The notes: generated from the sequence alone by a model not told the origin. Shown: positions 10,171-19,506, counted from the stretch's first letter. The stretch is DNA of 64,000 bases from an uncultured Dehalococcoidia bacterium (GCA_951812535.1 CATOSK010000004.1:301074-365073), one strand, 5' to 3'. Made by a program: numbers and translations.

Positions 10171-11585
10171 TGGACAAGTCGCAGATTCCGTTTCTTTCGG
10201 CAACCGAGCTTTCCGGGTTGATCCAGTCCCGGGAAGTGTCGCCGGTGGAGGCGACGCAGGCATACCTGGAACGCATCGAGGCGGTGGACGGGCAGCTGAA
10301 CTCGTACATCACCGTCTGCGGGGATGAGGCCCTAGCCCAGGCGCGGCAGGCGGAGGAAGACATTTCCGCCGGACGGTACGCCGGGCCGATGCACGGCATC
10401 CCAGTGGCGGTAAAGGACCAGTTCAACACGCAAGGCATCCTGACCACCAACGGCTCGACCATCCACGGCAACTTTGTCCCGGACGAGGACGCGACGGTTA
10501 TCGCCAACCTGAAGCGGGCAGGAGCAGTGCTGCTGGGCAAGCTGAACATGAGCGAGTACGCCAGCGGCGACGCCTTCCACCATCCCTACGGGCGGCCGAG
10601 GAACCCCTGGGACCTGTCGCGGAACCCGGGGACGTCCAGCAGCGGCAGCGGGGCGGCGACAGCGGCTTTCCTGTGCTCGACGTCGCTGGGGGAGGACACG
10701 GGCGGTTCCATACGGGGGCCGGCGTCCTTTTGCGGGCTGGCGGGAATCCGTCCCAGCTGGGGGCGGGTGAGCCGGTACGGGGTGTTCGGAGCGTCGTGGT
10801 CGATGGACACGGTGGGGCCGATCTCGCGGACGACGCAGGACTGCGCGATGACGCTGGCGGCGATTGCGGGATACGATCCGAAGGACCCGTACACCTGGGA
10901 CGTTCCGGTGCCGGACTACGTGGGAGCACTGACGGGGGATATCAGCGGTCTGAGGGTGGGAGTGGTGCAGGAGCGGGTCCATGCCGACGTGGTGGAGCCG
11001 GACGTGCGGGACGCGGTGGTGAACGCCATCGCGGCGCTGGGAGAGCTGGGGGCGACGCTGGTGGATGTGGAGATTCCGTTGATGCCACACTCGGCGGCGA
11101 TTTCATCCTGCGTCATCAGCGCGGACGCGGCGTCGCTGAACCGGCGGGACCTGGAGGAGCACCTGGAGCAGTTCGACCACAACAACCAGGTGCGGCTGCT
11201 GATGGGGGCGGTGCTGCCGGCACAGGCGCACCAGACGGCGCTAAAGCTGCGGGAGATGCTGAGGCGGCAGATTTTGGAGGCACTGGAAGGGGTGGACGTG
11301 CTGGTGATGCCCACGTCATCCATACCGGCACCGCTGATTCCTGAGAAAGCGGGGATCGGGAGCAAGCAGGAGGTGATTGACGGGTACAAGGGGCGACGGA
11401 GCTACACGTCGCCGTTCAACCTGGCGAACACTCCGGCGCTGTCGATCAACTGCGGGTTCACGTCGGAGGGGCTGCCGGTGGGCCTTCAGATTGCGGGGCG
11501 CCCGTTCGACGAGACGCGGCTGTTCCAGGCGGCGTACGCCTACGAGCAGGCGACGGAGTGGGGGGCGAGGAGGCCGGGGGTTTAG
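10170..11585 (+). CDS. Amidase (amidase-signature family), GatA-like
   Basis: A 471-residue amidase-signature hydrolase. It shows the Ser-cisSer-Lys triad context: Lys in PVAVKDQFNT, the Gly/Ser-rich stretch GTSSSGSGAATAA, and the nucleophile region EDTGGSIRGPASFCG. The family hydrolyses amides such as carbamoyl compounds, aryl amides or Gln in GatCAB. It is coupled to the GatC-like protein just upstream. The absence of gatB leaves the substrate open. Confidence 0.88.
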   Translation: MDKSQIPFLSATELSGLIQSREVSPVEATQAYLERIEAVDGQLNSYITVCGDEALAQARQAEEDISAGRYAGPMHGIPVAVKDQFNTQGILTTNGSTIHGNFVPDEDATVIANLKRAGAVLLGKLNMSEYASGDAFHHPYGRPRNPWDLSRNPGTSSSGSGAATAAFLCSTSLGEDTGGSIRGPASFCGLAGIRPSWGRVSRYGVFGASWSMDTVGPISRTTQDCAMTLAAIAGYDPKDPYTWDVPVPDYVGALTGDISGLRVGVVQERVHADVVEPDVRDAVVNAIAALGELGATLVDVEIPLMPHSAAISSCVISADAASLNRRDLEEHLEQFDHNNQVRLLMGAVLPAQAHQTALKLREMLRRQILEALEGVDVLVMPTSSIPAPLIPEKAGIGSKQEVIDGYKGRRSYTSPFNLANTPALSINCGFTSEGLPVGLQIAGRPFDETRLFQAAYAYEQATEWGARRPGV

Positions 11586-11642
11586 GCATTTTCTCAAGGC
11601 CGCCTCAAACCCAAAGACGATCGGGGTTCCGGGACTGAGTTC

Positions 11643-11667
11643 GTTTGGGGGGATGAATCCCCCAACG
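11643..11667. repeat. Dispersed imperfect palindrome, copy B
   Basis: A 25-bp palindrome with TTGGGGGG / CCCCCAA arms. Its reverse complement matches the copy at 1512-1535 with one substitution and one indel. It sits in the 237-bp gap between the amidase and the next small gene; no other feature is recognised in that gap. Confidence 0.55.
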
Positions 11668-11822
11668 CCCTTTGAGATACCTTCTCACGGGTACACAAGC
11701 AGCGATTCAAGTAGAGGTCATTCCCCAAGTTGCAGTTGAACGAGGAGTTGTTCCATGTCGGTGCCCTTGTCCTTACCATCAGCGTTAATAGAAGCGGAAC
11801 GTTGCCGGCAAAGGGATTTGTG

Positions 11823-12194
11823 ATGCCTTCCAAGAATTACACGATAGACGAAAAAGGGGATCTGGCCGAGAAAATCTACCAGGAGCAAATAAAAGCCCTG
11901 GTAGAACCCCAGGAAAACGGGAAGTTTATCGCCATAGACATTGAGAGCGGCGACTACGAGATTGCCGAGGAACTTATCGTCGCCTCTCATCAGTTGCGGG
12001 ACCGACGCCCCGAATCCATCAGGTTTGGAACCAGGATCGGTTATCCGTCCGCCTATCGCATTGGCTGGCGAGGACAGACCCAAGATGATGAGGGGCAGGG
12101 TAGATGCCAACCTGCAAGCCTTGGTTCCGCTGTTAGTACAAAGCAAGGACGGACAGCTCCACTCTACAGTAGCTGTCCTGGACACTGGATTTGA
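11823..12194 (+). CDS. Small protein paired with a retropepsin-like protease
   Basis: A 123-residue hydrophilic protein. The core (DEKGDLAEKIYQEQIKALVE, then GKFIAIDIESGDYEIAEELI and a RIGYPSAYRIGWR motif) is the type of conserved small protein often encoded just before clan AA aspartyl proteases. The family normally seems to end soon after this last motif. Here the frame continues about 38 residues over the start of the protease gene, with low-complexity sequence typical of reading the wrong frame, which hints at a lost stop or a small frameshift. AAAGGG lies upstream of the ATG. Function unknown; an antitoxin-like role is possible but unproven. Confidence 0.65.
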   Translation: MPSKNYTIDEKGDLAEKIYQEQIKALVEPQENGKFIAIDIESGDYEIAEELIVASHQLRDRRPESIRFGTRIGYPSAYRIGWRGQTQDDEGQGRCQPASLGSAVSTKQGRTAPLYSSCPGHWI

Positions 12195-12468
12195 CGGGTG
12201 CTTATCCCTGCCGCATCAGTCGATAAGGGAATTGGGGCTTGAACCGGACCTATCTGTGAACGTGATAATGGCCGATGGACAGAACGTATTGTGGGATACC
12301 TGGGATGGGTATGTCCTCTGGCATGGACATATTCGCAACATCCTTATTTTCGAGACTGAGGAAACTCCGTTGCTGGGCATGGAGTTGCTGCAGGGCAGCC
12401 AGTTGATAGTCCAAGTCCAAGTCGGCGGCGATGTGCTGATAGAGGAGTTGGATAGAATTGAGTCGTAA
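12085..12468 (+). CDS. Retropepsin-like (clan AA) aspartic protease family protein
   Basis: A 127-residue protein starting MMRGRVDANLQALVPLLV with the catalytic-type motif VLDTGFDGCLSLP (DTG, as in retroviral-type and bacterial clan AA proteases) and a distal LGMELLQGSQL segment matching the second conserved block. One such chain would need to dimerise. No signal peptide. It overlaps the preceding small gene by 110 bp in another frame, so the two are linked. ATG 12085 or 12088 could be used. Confidence 0.75.
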   Translation: MMRGRVDANLQALVPLLVQSKDGQLHSTVAVLDTGFDGCLSLPHQSIRELGLEPDLSVNVIMADGQNVLWDTWDGYVLWHGHIRNILIFETEETPLLGMELLQGSQLIVQVQVGGDVLIEELDRIES

Positions 12469-12491
12469 CCTGATACGGGAGGAGCGGGGTT

Positions 12492-13841
12492 ATGCCGGAA
12501 CCTTTTGAGATGACCGTTGGAGAGGCGGCGCGGGCGATTCGACGGGGAGAGTTGACTCCGGTGGGGTTGGTGGAGTCGCTGCTGGCGCGCGTTGACGCGC
12601 GGGAAGAGTCGCTGCTGGCATGGGTGTACCTGGACCGGGAGACGTTGCTGTCGGAGGCGGAGGGGAAGACCGCGGAGGCACGATCAGGGAATCCGCTGGG
12701 GCCGCTGCACGGGGTTCCCATCGGGCTGAAGGATATTTACTACACGGCGGGGATCCCGACGACGGCCTGCTCCAAGGTGTACGCGGACTTCGTGCCGGAG
12801 TTCGACGGCACCTCGGTCCGCCTGCTGAAGGAGGCGGGGGCGATCATCATGGGGAAGACGATGACGACGGAGTTCGCCTGCATGGACCCGTCGCCGACGT
12901 TCAATCCGTGGGACGCGGCCTGCACTCCGGGGGGGTCGAGCAGCGGGTCCGCGGTTTCGGTGGCGGCTCGGATGTGTCCGGCGGCGCTGGGGTCGCAGAC
13001 GGTGGGGTCGGTGCTACGGCCAGCGTCGTACAACGGCGTGGTGGGGTTCAAGCCCAGCTTCGGCAGGATCAGCCGGCACGGGGTGGTGCCGGTGAGCTGG
13101 ACGCTGGACACGGTGGGATGGATGTGCCGCTCGGTGGAGGACGTGGCCCTGATGCTGCAGGCGATGGCGGGATACGATCCCGAGGACATGGTGTCGCGAT
13201 CCGAGCCCGCAACGAATTATGTGGGAGCGTTAAACGCGAACACCCCTCCGCGGATCGGCGTTTTGAGGGACTTCTTCTACGACAACGCGGACGGGGAGAC
13301 GACGGCCCACACCGACGAGGTGCTGCGGCGGCTGGCGGAAGCGGGGGCTGAGGTGGCGGAGGTGGCGATGCCAGAAAGCATCAACACCGCAATCGAAGAC
13401 CAGCAGATCATCATGGCGGTGGAGGCCGGGGCCTTCCACCAACCGATGCACGAGCGGCAGGCGGAGGACTACCAGCCGAGGCTGCGGGGGCTAATTGAGC
13501 GGGGATTGAGCACGCCATCGGTTGAGTATTCGCGGGCAATGGAACGGCGGCAGCGGTTCGTGACGGACATGCGGCGGCTGGCCAACCGTCCGGGGGTGCT
13601 GCTGACGCCAACCACTCCCCAACCAGCCCAGCCGGACCGGACGAACACCGGCAACCCGATGTTCCAGGGGCCGTGGACGTCGTGCGGCCTGCCGACCATC
13701 ACGCTGCCGTCGGGGCGGGCGGGGTCGGGCCTGCCGCTGGGGATCCAACTGGCCGGCCCCTACCTGGGGGAGGGGGAGCTGCTGGCCGCGGCGGCCTGGT
13801 GCGAGCGGGCACTGGGTGTGAGCCTGGCTCCACCGCTGTAG
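12492..13841 (+). CDS. Amidase (amidase-signature family), second copy
   Basis: A 449-residue amidase with catalytic Lys in GLKDIYYTAG, the GGSSSGSAVSVAA loop and the nucleophile region SQTVGSVLRPASYNG. The usual GGS before the catalytic Ser is replaced by VGS. It is only distantly similar to the amidase at 10170-11585, so it is not a recent duplication. GGAGCGG precedes the ATG. The substrate is unknown; Asp/Glu-tRNA amidation is unlikely without GatB. Confidence 0.86.
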   Translation: MPEPFEMTVGEAARAIRRGELTPVGLVESLLARVDAREESLLAWVYLDRETLLSEAEGKTAEARSGNPLGPLHGVPIGLKDIYYTAGIPTTACSKVYADFVPEFDGTSVRLLKEAGAIIMGKTMTTEFACMDPSPTFNPWDAACTPGGSSSGSAVSVAARMCPAALGSQTVGSVLRPASYNGVVGFKPSFGRISRHGVVPVSWTLDTVGWMCRSVEDVALMLQAMAGYDPEDMVSRSEPATNYVGALNANTPPRIGVLRDFFYDNADGETTAHTDEVLRRLAEAGAEVAEVAMPESINTAIEDQQIIMAVEAGAFHQPMHERQAEDYQPRLRGLIERGLSTPSVEYSRAMERRQRFVTDMRRLANRPGVLLTPTTPQPAQPDRTNTGNPMFQGPWTSCGLPTITLPSGRAGSGLPLGIQLAGPYLGEGELLAAAAWCERALGVSLAPPL

Positions 13842-13916
13842 CGGCGGAGTCGGCGGCACGGTTGTCCCAAGAGGGTGTGGGGGGATATTGAGTTATCACC
13901 CCCACCCTAACCCCCG

Positions 13917-13943
13917 CCTTCGCGGGGGGCAGGCTCTTACCCC
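13917..13943. repeat. GC-rich palindromic repeat related to the elements in the IS3 transposase
   Basis: A CCCGCCTTCGCGGG hairpin followed by GCAGGCTCT. The reverse complement begins AGAGCCTGCCCCC, the same start as the 23-nt insertion at 33337-33359. It lies between the amidase and the convergent ABC binding-protein gene. Confidence 0.55.
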
Positions 13944-13975
13944 ATCAAGGGGGAAGGGACTTTTGAGACAGTTTC

Positions 13976-15154
13976 TTACTCCCCCGGGGCGGGGCCGAGG
14001 ACGCGGTAAGAGCGGTCGGGGGTGCGCTCGGCGAGGGGGAGGACTTCCACGACGACGCGGGACAATCCCACGACCTCGCCGTCGGAGTCGAAGCTGTAAT
14101 TGTCGCCGATGGCGCCGCTCCAGGTGATTTCGTACATGCAGTCACGGAACCCGTCGGCGTCCTGGTCGTCGTTGGTGCGGCCGAGGCATTCGGCGGCGAT
14201 GTAGACATCGTCATAGGCCGAGCCGAGATGCCAGGGCAGGGTGACATAGTTGTAGCGTTCCCGGAAGTTTTCCAGCACTTGCTGGGCTTTTTCGTTGTCC
14301 GGCTCGAGGTCGGCGACGATGGCCTTGACGCCGGTGGCGGCTTCGCCGGCGATGTCCAACGAGGTGGTGCCCATGGTTACGGTCTCGGCGTAGATGGGGC
14401 CGCCGTACCCGATTTCGCGGGCCTGCTTGATGATGGTGCCGGCGGAGAACTCGGACTGGGGGACCAGGTGCAGGGCACCGGGATTGGCCGCAAACAACTT
14501 TTCCAGTTGGCTGCGGAAGTCGGTGATGTCGGCCCCGTAGTGCTCGGCGGCCACGACGGTCCCGCCACGCTTTTCGAACTGGGCGACGGTGGTGCGGCGG
14601 ACGCCTTCGGCGTAGTCGGTGGACTCGGTGATGGTGGCCAGGGTGCGGACGCCGTCAGCCCAGAGGGTGTTTCCGGTGTTTATCCCGACGTGGATGTCGC
14701 TGATCTGGGTGCGGAAGATGTAGTCGCCGGCGTTGGCGATGTCCGGGTTGCTGGCCAGGCCGGAGAAGAGGATAGTCCCGTCGGCCTCGGCGAGGGGAGC
14801 TGCGCCGAGCATGGCCCCGCTGCAGGAGGTGCCAAGGATAATCTTGATTCCCTCGACATCGGTGAGCTTGTTGTAGGCGGTGATGGCCTCCTTGGCGGCG
14901 CACTGGGAGTCTTCGACGACGAGCTCAAGCCTTCGCCCGTTGATGCCGCCTTCGGCGTTGATTTCATCGGCGGCCATCTGCTTGGCCTGGTTGGCGACGG
15001 TTCCATAGGTCTCACCGGCGCCGGTGAGGGACTCCATGACGCCGATGCGGAAGGGGGGCGAGTCCTGGCCGCCGCCGGCGCAGGACAAGGCGACGAGCGC
15101 GGTCATCAAGACCGCAGCGAACAGGCGGGAGGGAAACGGAAAATGCTGTTTCAA
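13976..15154 (-). CDS. Branched-chain amino-acid type ABC transporter substrate-binding lipoprotein
   Basis: A Leu/Ile/Val-type periplasmic binding protein of about 392 residues. A lipoprotein signal (LFAAVLMTALVALSC) is followed by the type I fold: FRIGVMESLTGAGETYGT, then AADEINAEGGINGRRLELV and the ILGTSCSGAMLGAAP segment. The TTG at 15154 is preferred because GCGAGG lies upstream and it gives a normal-length signal peptide; an ATG at 15196 without SD is the alternative. No permease or ATPase gene is adjacent, so it is an orphan here and the ligand is unknown. Confidence 0.85.
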   Translation of the reverse strand: MKQHFPFPSRLFAAVLMTALVALSCAGGGQDSPPFRIGVMESLTGAGETYGTVANQAKQMAADEINAEGGINGRRLELVVEDSQCAAKEAITAYNKLTDVEGIKIILGTSCSGAMLGAAPLAEADGTILFSGLASNPDIANAGDYIFRTQISDIHVGINTGNTLWADGVRTLATITESTDYAEGVRRTTVAQFEKRGGTVVAAEHYGADITDFRSQLEKLFAANPGALHLVPQSEFSAGTIIKQAREIGYGGPIYAETVTMGTTSLDIAGEAATGVKAIVADLEPDNEKAQQVLENFRERYNYVTLPWHLGSAYDDVYIAAECLGRTNDDQDADGFRDCMYEITWSGAIGDNYSFDSDGEVVGLSRVVVEVLPLAERTPDRSYRVLGPAPGE

Positions 15155-15196
15155 ACCGGAAAAACCTCGCAGGGGAAGGGTGCGCCAGCAATACAT

Positions 15197-15741
15197 CGCT
15201 GGACGGCTACCCGTATTATCGCTGTGAAGATGACAGGTTGGGAAGACCAGAGCAATCGGGGCGCATGGTTTTCTCCGCAGGGCCAGGGTGACGGATTTGT
15301 GAGAATGCCCAGGGCGATTGCACTATAAATGCCCAACTCGGCACTCCCGGGAAAGCAGCAGTGCCGAGCGGGCAGGCGGCTTCGGGTTCGCAACGAACCT
15401 GCCGCCATTGACCGCTGGATTCCCGAAGCCCTGGGGAGCAAGACACCACCAATAGCTTCCAGAGGCCAATCTGGATGAACCGACAACGCTGGGGGTGGAC
15501 GGGAACCGGCTGACAGGGACGATTCCTGCCTCTGGTGGTACATGCCGTTCCTGCCGAGGGCGACGGAGAGGCCTCCAACCTGATATGGTTCATACTGGCG
15601 GAGTTGCAGCCGTGGCCGCCGTTGAGGCCATAGCATTTATGGCGTTCCGATCAGGCAGGCGGAATTGAGCAGATTCTCCTATTATGTAAAGGTGCGGACG
15701 GGTTCGGAGCATAAACACATACGAAGAGCAGGTTTGGGGTG
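15197..15741. other. Intergenic stretch with no recognised gene
   Basis: About 545 bp between the divergently transcribed binding protein and folD. Frames present on both strands have unnatural composition and no motif. A TATTAT at 15680-15685 is a possible -10 for folD but has no clear -35. I see nothing else. Confidence 0.5.
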
Positions 15742-16626
15742 ATGGCAAAGATACTGGACGGAGCCTCCCTGGCGCGGGAAATCCGCGGGGAAGTTGCTCT
15801 TGGCGTAAGGGATTTGGCAGCACGGACGGGGACAACTCCCGGGTTGGCCGCGGTGCTGGTGGGAGAGGACCCGGCATCGGAGGTCTACGTTCGCAACAAG
15901 GGGCAGGCCTGCGGGGAGGTGGGGATTTTCAGCGAGACGTTCCACTTTCCGGGGACGACCACGCAGGATGAGTTGCAGGAGCTCGTCAACCAGCTCAACG
16001 CGGACGACAGGTTCCACGGGATACTGGTGCAGTTGCCGCTGCCCGCCCAGATCAATGAAGAGGCGGTGATCGAGGCGGTGTCGCCAGCGAAGGACGTGGA
16101 CGGGATTCACCCCTTCAACCTGGGAAAGCTGCTTCAGGGGTCCCCCGTTTTCGTTCCCGGGACGCCGGCAGGGATTCAGCAGATCCTGGTGAGAAACGGG
16201 TATGATCCTGCGGGACAGCGCGTTGTGGTGTGCGGAAGGAGCAACATCGTGGGCAAGCCCCTGGCCGCGCTGCTGATGCAACGGGTAGACGGAGCCAACG
16301 CCACGGTCACCGTGTGCCACACCCGGACGAAGAACCTGGCTGAGATCACCCGTCAGGCCGATATCCTGGTGGCAGCGGTGGGCAGTCCCCGGGCGGTCAC
16401 CGCCGATATGGTCCGGGACGGCGCGGTGGTGATTGACGTTGGGATCAACCGGATTGATGATGCTTCCCGGCGCAGAGGTTACCGGCTGGTGGGAGACGTG
16501 GACTTCGATGGGCTGGAAAGCAAGGTGGAGGCGATCACTCCGGTGCCCGGCGGGGTCGGCCCGATGACCATTGCCATGCTGCTGGCCAACACCCTGAAGG
16601 CGGCGGAACTGGCGTCATCCGCCTAG
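15742..16626 (+). CDS. folD: Methylenetetrahydrofolate dehydrogenase / cyclohydrolase FolD
   Basis: A 294-residue bifunctional one-carbon enzyme. The catalytic Tyr-x3-Lys block is YVRNKGQACG; other signatures are HGILVQLPLPAQI, KDVDGIHPFNLG, PGTPAGIQQIL and the NADP-binding CGRSNIVGKPLA. PGGVGPMTIAMLL closes the protein. GTG at 15739 and ATG at 15742 are both possible starts; ATG is used. Stand-alone, followed by a VOC gene 30 bp downstream. Confidence 0.95.
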   Translation: MAKILDGASLAREIRGEVALGVRDLAARTGTTPGLAAVLVGEDPASEVYVRNKGQACGEVGIFSETFHFPGTTTQDELQELVNQLNADDRFHGILVQLPLPAQINEEAVIEAVSPAKDVDGIHPFNLGKLLQGSPVFVPGTPAGIQQILVRNGYDPAGQRVVVCGRSNIVGKPLAALLMQRVDGANATVTVCHTRTKNLAEITRQADILVAAVGSPRAVTADMVRDGAVVIDVGINRIDDASRRRGYRLVGDVDFDGLESKVEAITPVPGGVGPMTIAMLLANTLKAAELASSA

Positions 16627-16656
16627 TCGTGAGCAGATTTCCTGAGGAGGACCCGA

Positions 16657-17040
16657 ATGACCGATCCCGAACAGCCCAGCACCGGAAGCATCGTGTGGCA
16701 TGACCTGACCGTTCCCAACGCCGGGGAGATCCGGGACTTCTACGCGGGGGTGGTTGGGTGGGAATCCATGGAACACGACATGGGCGGCTACTCCGACTTC
16801 GGCATGAACCAGCCGTCCGGCGGAGATACGGTGGCCGGGATCTGCCACGCCCGGGGGCCCAACGCCAACCTTCCGGCGCAGTGGCTGATTTACATCAGGG
16901 TAGCGGATGTGGATGCCAGCGCAGAGAGGTGCCGGCAGTTGGGAGGAACGGTCCTGGACGGCCCCAGGGAGATTGGGGAGGAACGTTTCTGCGTCATCCG
17001 CGATCCGGCGGGAGCGGCCGCGGCGTTGATTGGCGGGTGA
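16657..17040 (+). CDS. VOC (glyoxalase/bleomycin resistance) family protein
   Basis: A 127-residue single-module VOC protein: IVWHDLTVPNAGEIRDFY at the start and CVIRDPAGAAAALI at the end give the paired beta-alpha-beta-beta-beta repeats. The His in VWHDL is a likely first metal ligand; the Glu normally found in the last strand is not obvious. AGGAGG sits 7 nt before the ATG. It could be a dioxygenase, isomerase or binding protein. Confidence 0.8.
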   Translation: MTDPEQPSTGSIVWHDLTVPNAGEIRDFYAGVVGWESMEHDMGGYSDFGMNQPSGGDTVAGICHARGPNANLPAQWLIYIRVADVDASAERCRQLGGTVLDGPREIGEERFCVIRDPAGAAAALIGG

Positions 17041-17134
17041 GGCCCGTACTGGACCGGGAACGAAGACCGGACATTTCCAACCATGCCGTCCGCTGGCATT
17101 TCCAATGGTAATCGTGAAGCGACGCCCATCCTGA

Positions 17135-18223
17135 ATGCGAACCAGCGACTTTGACTACCATCTGCCGCAGGAGCTGATTGCCCAGACTCCCGCGGAGCCG
17201 CGGGACGCTTCGCGGCTGCTGGTCATGGACCGGAGGACGGGCATGACGGAGCATCGCCTGTTCCCGGACATTGGGGAGTACCTGCGGCCAGGAGACCTAT
17301 TGGTGTTAAACCGGAGCCGGGTCATTCCGGCCCGGCTACACGGCACAAGGGCCGAGTCCGGCGGCAGGGTGGAACTGCTCCTGCTGCGCCAGAAGTCGCC
17401 GGGACTGTGGGAAGCCCTGGGGAGGCCGGGACGGAGGCTGCGTCCCGGAGACCGTGTGGTGTTAGACGGTCCCGTTCCTGAAGCCCGGTATTCGTCCAAC
17501 TCTTCGTCAAACTCTCTCCCCGGCATTGAAGCCGCGATACTGGAATCGGACGAACAGGGCGTGAAGCTGGTCAGGTTTTCCCCGGGGGACGTTCCCCTGG
17601 ACGGTTGGGGGGAGACGCCGCTGCCGCCATACATCCACGAGCGGCCATCGAACCCGGAACGGTACCAGACGGTGTATTCCTCCGAACCGGGAAGCGTGGC
17701 AGCGCCGACGGCGGGGCTGCACTTTACCGACGAACTGCTGGAAAAGCTCCGCCAGGCAGGGATTGAACAGGCGTTTGTAACCCTGCACATCGGGCTGGAC
17801 ACCTTCCGTCCTGTGCAGGGGGAAGACCCGATGGAGCATCACATTCACACCGAGTATTACGAAGTTTCACAGGAAACCGCAGGGCAGATTTCCCTGGCCC
17901 GCCGGGAAGGACGGCGGATTGTGGCGGTAGGGACCACCTCGGTGAGGACCCTGGAGCAACTGGGGTTGAACTGGGAGAGGGCCGGAATCGGGAGGGACGA
18001 TCCTGCCCAAGGAGCAACAGGCCAGGCGGACATTTTCATTCTTCCCGGGCACCGCTTCCGGCTGGTGGACGCGATGATCACAAACTTTCATCTGCCGCGA
18101 TCCACGCTGCTGATGCTGGTTTCCGCTTTCGCGGGACGGAATCCCATTCTCGCAGCCTACGAAGAGGCAATAGAGCGGGGATACCGGTTCTACAGCTTCG
18201 GTGACGCGATGTTCCTGCACTGA
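17135..18223 (+). CDS. queA: S-adenosylmethionine:tRNA ribosyltransferase-isomerase QueA
   Basis: A 362-residue enzyme that transfers the ribosyl part of SAM to preQ1 at tRNA position 34, giving epoxyqueuosine. Hallmarks are TSDFDYHLPQELIAQTP, LVLNRSRVIPARL, LPPYIHERP, the AAPTAGLHFTDELL motif, TLHIGLDTFRPV, and TNFHLPRSTLLMLVSAFAG. Length is normal. An insertion near residues 115-125 contains a Ser/Asn run (SSNSSSNS) that looks recent. Confidence 0.95.
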   Translation: MRTSDFDYHLPQELIAQTPAEPRDASRLLVMDRRTGMTEHRLFPDIGEYLRPGDLLVLNRSRVIPARLHGTRAESGGRVELLLLRQKSPGLWEALGRPGRRLRPGDRVVLDGPVPEARYSSNSSSNSLPGIEAAILESDEQGVKLVRFSPGDVPLDGWGETPLPPYIHERPSNPERYQTVYSSEPGSVAAPTAGLHFTDELLEKLRQAGIEQAFVTLHIGLDTFRPVQGEDPMEHHIHTEYYEVSQETAGQISLARREGRRIVAVGTTSVRTLEQLGLNWERAGIGRDDPAQGATGQADIFILPGHRFRLVDAMITNFHLPRSTLLMLVSAFAGRNPILAAYEEAIERGYRFYSFGDAMFLH

Positions 18224-18265
18224 AGACCCCGCCGGGGGCCTGGCTTGCATCCTGGAGGGGATGAG

Positions 18266-18631
18266 TCAGGCCGGGGCGGGGAACTGGAGAAGCTGGACTA
18301 TATTTCCGTCGGGGTCTTTGAAGGTGGCGACCCAACCGCCCCATCCCTCTTTTTCCGGCGGGCGGATGAACTCCACGCCCAGGTCGGTCAACTGGCGGTG
18401 CAGGGCATGGATATCATCCACGCCGAGGTGAGGCATGACGCGGAAGGGGTCCTGGGCTGCTCCGTGAATGCGGTCGTGGAGGCCGAGGTTGAAACGGACA
18501 TCGCCAAGTTCCAGGGCGATGTAATCGCCGTGGTTGGAATGCAGGGGGATGCCCAGGGTCTCGTGGTAAAAGCGGAACAACCGGTCGAGGTTGTCGGTCC
18601 AGAGGGTGATCCCAACTACTCCGGTAATCAT
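18266..18631 (-). CDS. VOC family protein
   Basis: A 121-residue protein with ITLWTDNLDRLFRFYHETLG and the closing FKDPDGNIVQLLQF, the typical start and end of a VOC module. Convergent with queA (42 bp apart) and immediately upstream, in the genome map, of the Fur-family gene on the same strand (51 bp between them). Function not predictable. Confidence 0.82.
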   Translation of the reverse strand: MITGVVGITLWTDNLDRLFRFYHETLGIPLHSNHGDYIALELGDVRFNLGLHDRIHGAAQDPFRVMPHLGVDDIHALHRQLTDLGVEFIRPPEKEGWGGWVATFKDPDGNIVQLLQFPAPA

Positions 18632-18682
18632 TGGGGGTCTTCCATAAGTGTCAGGAGCGTCCCGAACCCTGCAACGGGGTGT

Positions 18683-19129
18683 CTAGGACTCCGCGGTGGC
18701 GGCTTCCCGGGCGGCGGCGCACCGGCGGCACCATCCGTGGAAGTCGACCCGCTGCCAGGCCACTTTGAAGTTGGACTGTCCAGCCACTTCGTCCCGCAGC
18801 CGGACCACGGCTCCGGTGCCGGCCGTGGCGTCGGCCACATTGCCGCACTGGATGCAAACGAGGTTGACGTGGGGCTCGAGATTGGACTCGTAGCGGGAAA
18901 ACTGGGCGAAGGGAAGTTCCTGGATAAGATGGCTTTTTTCCAGGACGGCCAAGGTGGAGTAGATGGTCGCCAGGGTCATTGAGGGGAAGTGATCGCGGAC
19001 CCGTTCGTAGATCTGCTGCACCGATGGGTGATCGGCAGAATTGAGCACGGCTTCGGCAATGGCAAGCCGCTGCGGGGTAACCCGCACATCCGACTCCCTT
19101 AGTCTGTCTGCGATTTCCTGAGGGGTCAT
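18683..19129 (-). CDS. Fur/PerR family transcriptional regulator
   Basis: A 148-residue regulator: an N-terminal winged helix (LRESDVRVTPQRLAIAEAVL, HPSVQQIYERV, ATIYSTLAVLEK), then the dimer/metal domain with a structural zinc site made by CIQCG and CRRC. His in PHVNLVC is the usual sensing-site ligand. The start at 19129 follows TTGGAG; the frame extends upstream without similarity. PerR-like or Fur-like specificity cannot be separated by eye. Probably co-transcribed with the VOC gene downstream. Confidence 0.88.
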   Translation of the reverse strand: MTPQEIADRLRESDVRVTPQRLAIAEAVLNSADHPSVQQIYERVRDHFPSMTLATIYSTLAVLEKSHLIQELPFAQFSRYESNLEPHVNLVCIQCGNVADATAGTGAVVRLRDEVAGQSNFKVAWQRVDFHGWCRRCAAAREAATAES

Positions 19130-19417
19130 TGGCACTCCAACGCTCCGAGGCCTGCCGCCGGCGGCGCTCACCCAAGCAACCAGTCCGATCCGGCAGGGCA
19201 TGGACACTGTGCCGACTCCTCCAGTCTGGGCGATGGAGGGTCGGGCCTGTGGCGAACGGATGGAAAACCCCGGGGAGACGTCCGGCACGGGTCTTCACTA
19301 TACCCGCAGCACTGTTGTGGAGGCAAGCCCGGGACTGCGGCGGCCGGGTTGGGAGAATGAGCGGCGGGATTCGCCTTGCAATGGGGGAATAACCGGGATA
19401 TGCTGAAATGCCGGTGC

Positions 19418-19506
19418 GGAGAGGTGGCAGAGCGGACGAATGCGCCGGCCTCGAAATCCGGTATACCTTATGGGTATCGCGGGTTCGAATCCCGCCCTCT
19501 CCGCCA
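19418..19506 (+). tRNA. tRNA-Ser (CGA), with encoded CCA; island attachment site
   Basis: An 89-nt class II tRNA. The 7-bp acceptor stem is GGAGAGG / CCTCTCC, with discriminator G and CCA. The anticodon loop is CTCGAAA (anticodon CGA); the long variable arm lies around TATACC/GGGTATC, and the T arm is GCGGGTTCGAATCCCGC. Position 31:39 looks like a C-T mismatch. The 3' end faces an integrase gene 150 bp away, so this is the likely attB used by the island. Confidence 0.93.

Noticed and set aside
9967..11585. GatCA as part of a true Asp/Glu-tRNA amidotransferase
   Set aside because: No gatB nearby and a second unrelated amidase close by; general amidase with a small partner is the safer call.
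15151..15636. Minus-strand frames of 125-161 codons upstream of folD
   Set aside because: Composition is unnatural, no SD, no motif; treated as intergenic.
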